In this document: piece by piece, positions 57,701-64,000 of the stretch | How positions within the stretch are numbered: position 1 is the first letter of the stretch | How the letters are laid out: the number at the start of each line of letters is the position of its first letter | DNA from: Acanthosepion pharaonis | Taxonomy: Eukaryota; Mollusca; Cephalopoda; Sepiida; Sepiidae | NCBI GenBank assembly: GCA_903632075.3 | Contig: CAHIKZ030000585.1 | Coordinates: 994,501 to 1,058,500, forward strand | Direction: 5' to 3' | Length of the DNA stretch: 64,000 nucleotides | The notes under the pieces: generated by a model | Databases searched by the model: none | What the model was told of the DNA's origin: nothing | What the model saw: only the letters and a program-made list of their open reading frames with translations | Made by a program: the position numbers and the translations under genes

Positions 57701-58437
57701 GACAAGAATATAAAAAAGTTGTCTTCACCTTCAATGTTTCAATTTTAGATCTAATCAGTAAAATTTTATTCAATTTACCTTTTCTTAAAATATTTGAATA
57801 TAAATATATGTCTGGTGATAAATCTAGCGACTTCCGAGCCAAATAGAATGATTCGGCTCATTCTTATGCTAGTTCTCCTATTTCTTTCTCTGAATTGAAA
57901 TGTGAAGGCCATAGAGTTATTAGATCCGTTAAGAATAACCATTCTTTGGTTATTACGAAACCGGATAAGGGATCTGGTGTTGTCCTCATGGACCGCCATG
58001 ATTACATTAATAAAATGCTAAGTATACTTAATGACCCTTCCAAGTTTCAACGTCTTGGTTCCATTGACACTCATGACTCCCCACTGACTTCTGAAATTCG
58101 ATTTCATAAACGTTTTGTCAAATGGGTAAAAAGTGGTGTTCTTTCTTCTAAAATGGCGGAGGAATTGAGACCGTCTGGCTCTATTCATCCCCGTCTGTAT
58201 GGATTACCCAAGATTCATAAGGAGGGTGTCCCGTTGAGACCCATGTTATCGATGATTGGGTCTTCCCAGCATAAAGTCGCAAAGTGGCTGGCTATAAAGT
58301 TGCAGCATTATAGTTCCTATTGTATTAAAGATTCTTTTACTTTTTCCCACTTTATTCGGAATTGTAATGCCACTGATGGATTTATGTGTTCGTTTGACAT
58401 TTGCAGCCTCTTGTGTTCCTTTATCGCAGACTATTGA
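57701..58437 (+). pseudogene. PLE reverse transcriptase, N-terminal half
   Basis: Open text starts near 57701 and has a stop at 57842-57844. It then runs through SLVITKPDKGSGVVLMDRHD, WVKSGVLSSKMAEELRPSGS, IHPRLYGLPKIHKEG and SMIGSSQHKVAKWL. It reaches FMCSFDIC (motif A region), where a frameshift occurs. The same blocks are found in copy 1 at 23249-23500, but here the region upstream is ordinary PLE sequence instead of the minisatellite. Confidence 0.9.
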
Positions 58438-58872
58438 TATTTGTAGTGATTTGTTATTTCGTAGTAATTCAACCTCTCTGACTAGAGCTGAAGATGTTTT
58501 CTGTTGAACTCATGAAATTTGCCACCATGTCTGTCGATATTAGTTTTGATAATATCATGTATCGTTAGATTGATGGTGTAGCGATGGGTTCCCCTTTGGG
58601 TCCTGTTTTGGCGAATATTTTTGTGGGATTTTACGAGGAAAGCCTTCTTTCAGGTTCTTCCCGGATTAAGGTTTAATTCCGTTATGTGGATGACACTTTT
58701 TGTTTGTTTAACCATGAATCGGAAGTTGATCAATTTTTCTCTCTACTCAACGATGTTCATCCTGCCCTTAAATTTACGGTAGAACACCTTCCTCGTTTAT
58801 TACTTCAATGTATATGAAGTCTACTTTTATGGGTTTCTATACTCTTTTTGTCCTAAACAACAAAAGATTAAT
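58438..58872 (+). pseudogene. PLE reverse transcriptase, palm with YVDD
   Basis: In shifted frames: VPLSQTIDICSDLLFRSNST, then VELMKFATMSVDISF, IDGVAMGSPLGPVLANIF (motif B) and FRYVDDTFCLFN (motif C, intact YVDD), preceded by a stop. The segment carrying LPFLDV and VYRKPT is partly deleted (58780-58840). Confidence 0.85.
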
Positions 58873-59521
58873 TTGATTAGGACTTTGACCCATAGGGCTT
58901 TAATCATTTGTTCAGATAACACCTTGAAAGAGGAAATTAGTTGTTTAACTAGTATCCTTGTGAACAATGGTTATCTGTTGGATATTGTTCAATCGGTTAT
59001 TTGGGATAAGACTGTCAGGTTTAATAAAATTAAACTTGCTACGGCTGGTAAATGTCCCGTCTATCTTCGTTTACCTTGGTTGGGTAGGATTAACGAGTCT
59101 TTTGCCAAACAGATTTCGTTTCGTTCCCGTGAGTGTTTTTATGCAGCCAACGTTCGTGTTTGTTTTTTTCAAACCCAGTCTGTCCTTTCTTCTCTGCGTA
59201 ATAACGTTCTACTCCCCCCACCATCATATTAATTCCGTTATTTATTATTTTAAATGTAGTTGTGGACTCGACTACATAGGTAGAACGACACAGCGTTTAG
59301 ATGTTAGGATTAAACAGCACGTGCCTGCTAAAATACTTAACAAAAAATTTTCGTTTGGTGATACTATTCGAAATACATACGGGTCTTCCATAGCGGATCA
59401 CTTGATTAATAACTTGACCTTTGCTATCGATTTTATTGTGAGCTGGTTGTCTGTTCTGGCCAGAGCACACTCGTTATTCCATCTGATGGTGTTGGAGACG
59501 CTGTTCATCAGGTCCAGGTGA
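58873..59521 (+). pseudogene. PLE connector and GIY-YIG endonuclease
   Basis: Two overlapping frames give CPVYLRLPWLGRINESFAKQ. After a shift they give SVIYYFKCSCGLDYIGRTTQ, then RLDVRIKQHVPAKILNKK, and a C-terminal tail ending ETLFIRSR before TGA at 59520. The GIY-YIG signature is better preserved than in copy 1 (LDYIGRT present). Confidence 0.9.
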
Positions 59522-59643
59522 CCCGCTCTTTTTAAGCAAAGAGACTGTTTGCTTTGGCTTGCGGTGCTGTGTCTCTAGCATCTTTTGTGTTATAACTTTT
59601 ATTATTATATTTTTCCCTGACCATTCATTCACATAATCACATA

Positions 59644-59697
<54 letters not shown>

Positions 59698-59764
59698 AAT
59701 TTTCATAAACATTTTTTTACATGTGTATTGAGCACTTTTAATACTACTCTTTCCTGATCTGATT
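59522..59764 (+). other. PLE 3' UTR with the terminal-type motif
   Basis: Downstream of the stop lies a TA array (59648-59693), then TATTGAGCAC at 59726-59735, the reverse form of the GTGCTCAATA motif found at the ends of the foldback elements. Confidence 0.55.
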
Positions 59765-59789
59765 CAACTCTGATCATTAACCTTTTATG

Positions 59790-59900
<111 letters not shown>

Positions 59901-60260
59901 ATAAAGAACAAGTAGGAAACATCTTAATCTAACATGCTTCACTTTATTACATAAGAGACGCGGATTAATGAGACGTTGTATTTAGTCAATTCTTCTTGGT
60001 TACATACGTGTAGCGTTTAATGAAGTAACATATAATATTCAGATTTGTGTGAGAAACATTCTGGACACTAAAGTTTGTAAAAAATTAATGAGTCGCAACC
60101 GGATGTTTTGAAAAGTTTTGTTTTGATTATTTATTAAAGCATACTTTGTGCGCATTTTGTTTATACCTTCATTGATTTTTATGTATTAGGGAGACATAAG
60201 TTAGATTCATGTATAATGGATCTGTAGAAAATATATATAAATGTTAAAAAATATCATTAT

Positions 60261-60563
60261 ATGGTGTCCTTTATTTATAGCTAAAAGTGCTCAGTATCAG
60301 TGCTAGAACGTATTTAAATACAAAGGTGGACACTGAAGTTAACCACAAGCAGTGACAGTCTGTTTCCTGTTTGAACACAATCTTCATACCATGTGTTGTT
60401 TTTTGGCTTGACTATTTATATACGCTTATCAATGATGCAACACATGGCCTGAAGATTGCTTTCAAGCATGAAACAGACTGCTGCCACCCTGTGTTGACCT
60501 CAGTGTCTATATATGATCTATCACTGATATTGATCACTTTTACCTATAAATACAGCATACCAT
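60261..60563. mobile_element. Family-A foldback element, full length (303 bp)
   Basis: Terminal inverted repeats of about 105-115 bp run from ATGGTGTCCTTTATTTATAG (60261) and from its inverted equivalent near 60563. They carry GTGCTCAGTA (60287-60296) and TATTGATCAC (60528-60537). The central unique part is about 65 bp. No protein is encoded. This is the reference copy for the fragments at 4503-5900 and 7705-7880. Confidence 0.8.
60438..60496 (+). ncRNA. Hammerhead-like motif, family A (303-bp element)
   Basis: Helix I: CAACACA (60438-60444) and TGGC (60445-60448) pair with TGTGTTG (60490-60496) and GCCA (60483-60486), with a CCC bulge. Core CTGAAGA is at 60449-60455. Helix II is TGCTT/AAGCA (60457-60461, 60464-60468) with an extra T on each side. 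GAAAC is at 60470-60474. The base before the cleavage residue is C, not T, so helix III closure is damaged. Proximal helix I is best preserved in this copy. Confidence 0.5.
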
Positions 60564-60577
60564 AAAATATGTTTATC

Positions 60578-60581
<4 letters not shown>

Positions 60582-60617
<36 letters not shown>

Positions 60618-60720
60618 AAATAGGATAAATTTACCAATATGACACATCTCACTTTTATTAAACTCTCAGCAGTGCGCATATTTTGGCATCATGTTTTCAT
60701 TGAAACATGATTTGTCTACT
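60582..60720 (-). repeat. (TA)n and family-E fragment
   Basis: A TA array (60582-60613), then AATAGGATAAATTTACC...CACTTTTATTAAACTCTCAG, a diverged family-E copy. On the minus strand it reads CTGCTGA, an AGTTT/AAAGT-like helix II and GAGATG, a decayed hammerhead-like arrangement. Confidence 0.5.
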
Positions 60721-61815
60721 TATTTTCAGTTGGATCTTTTCATATTCACGAATAATCTCTGTGGTGTGGTTATTTAATCCCGAGTACTTTCGACATAGCA
60801 CAATGTCATCACCAGGGTATTGTTTATTGCAAGACAAATAGTGCTGTGTTCATTATTTTCGAAGATAAAATTGTTGTGCACAACTTGAAAAATACATGCC
60901 CTAACTGTGGAGTGAAGAACGCTGAGTCAGTGCGTAATAGCTGACACCGTTTAAGGGAAGATAACTAATGATGCTTGTGAAGAGTTTTTACGAAAGGTTT
61001 GGAAAAACTTTCAGGCGTGAATTACGAAAGAAGTTCTGAAGAGGCGAAAGCTAAGAGGAAAGAAGCATTCAAGTTAAGACGCTCGAGTACAGTACCAAAA
61101 CGTGAACAGCAAGGTCAGGAAGAAGTTACGAGCAGCCAAACAGGAGTGTACAGAGTGGCAGTCCAGCGCCACTGAGAGACGCATGATGTTTAGCCTACTC
61201 CTCCATATCCATCGCTTGAGCAAATCTCTAATATAATTATGAATCACTATCCCACTTTTGACTACATAAGATGTTTTTAATTCACATGACAACTATTCGA
61301 CGAGCTATTTTATTTTATCTTAAATAGTTTGAAATGATTTGTACTGACTCATTGAAGTTTGCTGTGAATTCTCAGTTTAAATTTTTTTAAATATAATTTT
61401 ACACGTCTTATTTTTAACTTCAGTTCTGCATAAGTGTTGTCATTGGTCGACTTCTTTGCGTGTTTTTGAACATGAAATCTCCACTTCTAAAGTTTCCAAA
61501 CAAAAAAAAAACTTACTCTGACTTCACTAATGGAATTCATATTGCAACTTACATCAACTCCATTATGGCACAGCTTGAAATTACACAAGTAAAAATCAGA
61601 AATATTCATGAATTGAAAGGGTTTCCATATTCGCCGAAAAAAAAAAACGTCCAAAAACTTAATGCGTTAAATTAACAGAATCGGAAAATATTTTCTTATT
61701 AAAAAGTAAATGATCAATTCGGAATATGTTTTATTTTTTTTTTTGCAAAATATCAGGAAAAACAACAGCAGGAATTTCATGTTGAACAATGAATTAAAAC
61801 AGACGTTCCTGAAAA
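60721..61815. other. No recognised feature
   Basis: A Lys/Arg/Glu-rich plus-strand text at 61010-61150 (RKEAFKLRRSSTVPKREQQ) has stops and no identified family. The rest is AT-rich. Confidence 0.3.
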
Positions 61816-61819
61816 CTAT

Positions 61820-61823
61820 AATA

Positions 61824-61875
<52 letters not shown>

Positions 61876-61885
61876 AAAAGAAAAA

Positions 61886-61921
<36 letters not shown>

Positions 61922-62371
61922 ATATTAAAATGTAAGATAGAAAACAATGAAAATGAATTTCACAAAATGTTACAAGTGAAAAACGAAACGAAATATAACT
62001 GAAAGAAAGAACAAAAGTTTTAAAAAGAAGAAAGAATACTTAAAGAGTGAGAAAAAACGAAATAAAGAAACAAACAAACAATAATTAAAAAGGAAAAGGA
62101 AATGTTAAAATAGAAAAAGGCTTGGAGTACGATGTTAAAAAGAAATAAACATCGAAATAAAATTTAATGAATGAAAAAGTGAAAAGGATAAGAAAATTAA
62201 ATAAATAAAGAAAGAAAGAAAGAAAGAAGGAAGGAAAAAAAGAAAGAATATTTAATACAAGAAATAAAAAGAAAAAGTGAATTGTACAAAATGAAAATCT
62301 TGCAACCAGATATTATAATGAAGAAAACTTAATGTAAGTAGAAAGATAGAAACAAAGAATACTTTTTAAAA

Positions 62372-62421
<50 letters not shown>

Positions 62422-62890
62422 ATGGATGGATGAATGAAAAACAGGGTGAATATTTGATGTAAAACAAAAAAAGCTGAATTGAATAAATTATTAAAACGGC
62501 AAATAAGATGATAAAAATGAAGAAAAACGAAATAAAACTTTAAAATTATTTTAAAAAAGAAATAAAAATACTTAAAGAAAATGCATTGCTAAAGACGATA
62601 TTAAACTAAAAGAAAGAAAGAAAGAAAGAAAGAAAGAAAAAAGAAAGAAAGAAAGAAAAAAAAAGAAAGAAAGAAAGAAAGAAAAAAGAAAGAATAAAAG
62701 AAAGAAAAAGAAAGAAAGAAAGAAAAAAGAAAGAAAGAAAGAAAGAAAGAAAAACGAAAGAAAGAAAGAAAGAAAGAATGAATGAATACGTAACATAAAA
62801 AAGAAAGCATGGACAAAAGAACGAATACTTAAAGAAAAAAGAAAGAAAATGACTTGCTAAAAAATATTAAATTGAACGAATGAATGAATG
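61820..62890. repeat. AAAG-rich purine region with (GAAA)n arrays
   Basis: GAAA arrays at 61824-61922, 62205-62250, 62372-62420 and 62608-62780 lie in A-rich DNA. The region is the strand opposite of the CT-rich tract at 8.5-9.5 kb. Minus-strand Phe/Leu/Ser frames are artefacts. Confidence 0.9.
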
Positions 62891-62894
62891 AATG

Positions 62895-63350
62895 CATCTT
62901 CTTTATGTGCCGTCTTCCCTCAGGACGGAGATGATAATGGCTCTCCACAATTTCCTGTCCTCTTAATAAATGTTATCTTTTTGTTATCTCTCCTAAACCC
63001 GGTTCTACCATCCATTTACTCAAGCTCACTAAATTTTTCTCTGTTCGTCTTGCCTTCAAACTGTCCTGTAAGAATGAGATTTTTGCAAACCATCGTTCGT
63101 CATTATGTGCCTTAGAAATTTCAACTGTCTCTTCTTGGTGTTAAGTAAAATTTACTTTTTATGTTTCTTTCTTCTCTACAACTTCATCGTTGCTAAAATA
63201 ATCGGTCCATAATATCCTCATCATCCTTCTGTAGAACCACATTTCTGTTGTTTCAAGTCTTTTATTCATCTTTGAGTAGTTTGTTCGGCATTCACTGCCA
63301 TAAAGCAGGACACATATCACGTAAGAGTTTAGTACTCTTTTCCTTGTTTC
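62895..63350 (-). mobile_element. RTE-type LINE fragment
   Basis: The reverse complement aligns with the right parts of 41125-41830 and with 1755-2150. It includes the VWFYRRMMRI-like block and the RRQLKFLRHI-like block. The frame is broken in several places. Confidence 0.65.
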
Positions 63351-64000
63351 TCAGTTTGTTTGTTTTTTTCGATTTTATAATACTAAGAAAGAATACTTAG
63401 AGAAAAGAGAAAGAAAATGACTTGCTAAAAGCGATATTAAACTAAAAGAATGACTGAAAACGCAACGTAAGAACGAAACCATGAACGAAAGAAAGAATAC
63501 AATGTTAGAAAGGGAAAAAAATGTTAAAGTTGAAAGAGAACGGCTGACCCTAAGATAAAAATGGAAAGAGACAAAAAAAAAATTTCAAACTTTTGCAAGC
63601 GGAGAATGAATATAGAAATCTAAAAAGAAAGAATTGTAGAACAGAATGAATGAAGTAGAATGAAATAAAATAAAATAAAATAAAACGGGATGAATGAAAA
63701 AGCTTCGTTTGTTATCGCCAAACAGAATCTTTTTACAGGAAATATTTTTGCTGTGAGTGAAATTACTAAAACTTAAAACAAAAACGACAAAATCATGATT
63801 CATTTTCCTTTCCCCCACTTCTTTTGCATTCACCAACCTTGAAACAAAACTCCTTTGTGTTTTCAAAGGTTTCTTAAGGTTTAGGGTTATTTACATGAAT
63901 CAATACAATTGTTCTCATCACGAGATTTCCAATTGACACAAGTTTATTTATATTTTGAGAAATCCCGGCCATTAATTTTTCCGTTTAATTTTAAATGTAT
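63351..64000. other. A-rich DNA, no recognised feature
   Basis: Purine-rich low-complexity DNA continuing from the AAAG region. The 93-codon minus frame at 63585 has no recognisable domain. Confidence 0.35.

Noticed and set aside
60780..60830. Minus-strand CTGGTGATGACAT...ATGTCGAAAG as a hammerhead
   Set aside because: GACAT/ATGTC pairs well, but the core reads CTGGTGA with an extra T, and no helix I or III partner was found.

Overview
This looks like nuclear DNA from an animal, most likely a mollusc and possibly a cephalopod. That assignment is an inference from the repeat content: dozens of long (TA)n arrays, CR1/L2-like, RTE-like and zinc-knuckle LINEs, Penelope-like elements (PLEs) with GIY-YIG ends, tRNA- and 5S-derived SINEs, and hAT, mariner and Helitron remnants. 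I found no convincing host protein exon, no intact functional RNA gene and no prokaryotic feature. Nearly all long open frames are microsatellite translations or decayed transposon pieces.

Layout. 0-10 kb: RTE LINE scraps, a Tc1/mariner fragment, a foldback element at 4.55-5.90 kb, deletion derivatives of a DUF4817-type DNA transposon (6.2-7.05 kb), a hairpin element at 7.7 kb and a 1-kb polypyrimidine tract. 10-16 kb: palindromes around TA arrays, a Helitron-like element (11.3-12.0 kb), a 5S-like/tRNA-like composite SINE (12.7 kb), and a Pol III-type SINE carrying a textbook hammerhead ribozyme (13.36 kb). 16.2-19.1 kb: a hAT element with an 8-bp target duplication, with a LINE nested inside it. 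19.3-20.6 kb: a satellite of about 34-bp units. 21-24.2 kb: a minus-strand PLE whose 5' coding part has become a 42/45-bp minisatellite. 24-33 kb: SINEs, a PLE broken by a nested LINE, and the best copy of the DUF4817 transposon with both terminal inverted repeats (29.56-30.81 kb). 33-40 kb: foldback elements of several families, a Gypsy-like LTR with a primer-binding site, and a mirrored hammerhead-like hairpin. 41-57 kb: LINE 3' fragments, TA clusters and tandem repeats. 57.2-60.6 kb: a PLE flanked by direct pseudo-LTRs, then a foldback element with about 100-bp arms. 61-64 kb: AAAG-rich DNA and one more RTE fragment.

The theme most worth following is a set of short TA-flanked foldback elements. 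Many share a terminal motif close to GTGCTCAATA, and several fold around hammerhead-like cores. The same motif lies just downstream of a PLE, so these may be PLE-derived non-autonomous units. One ribozyme, at 13361-13407, has an apparently intact catalytic core by inspection. The other hammerhead-like copies each carry defects.
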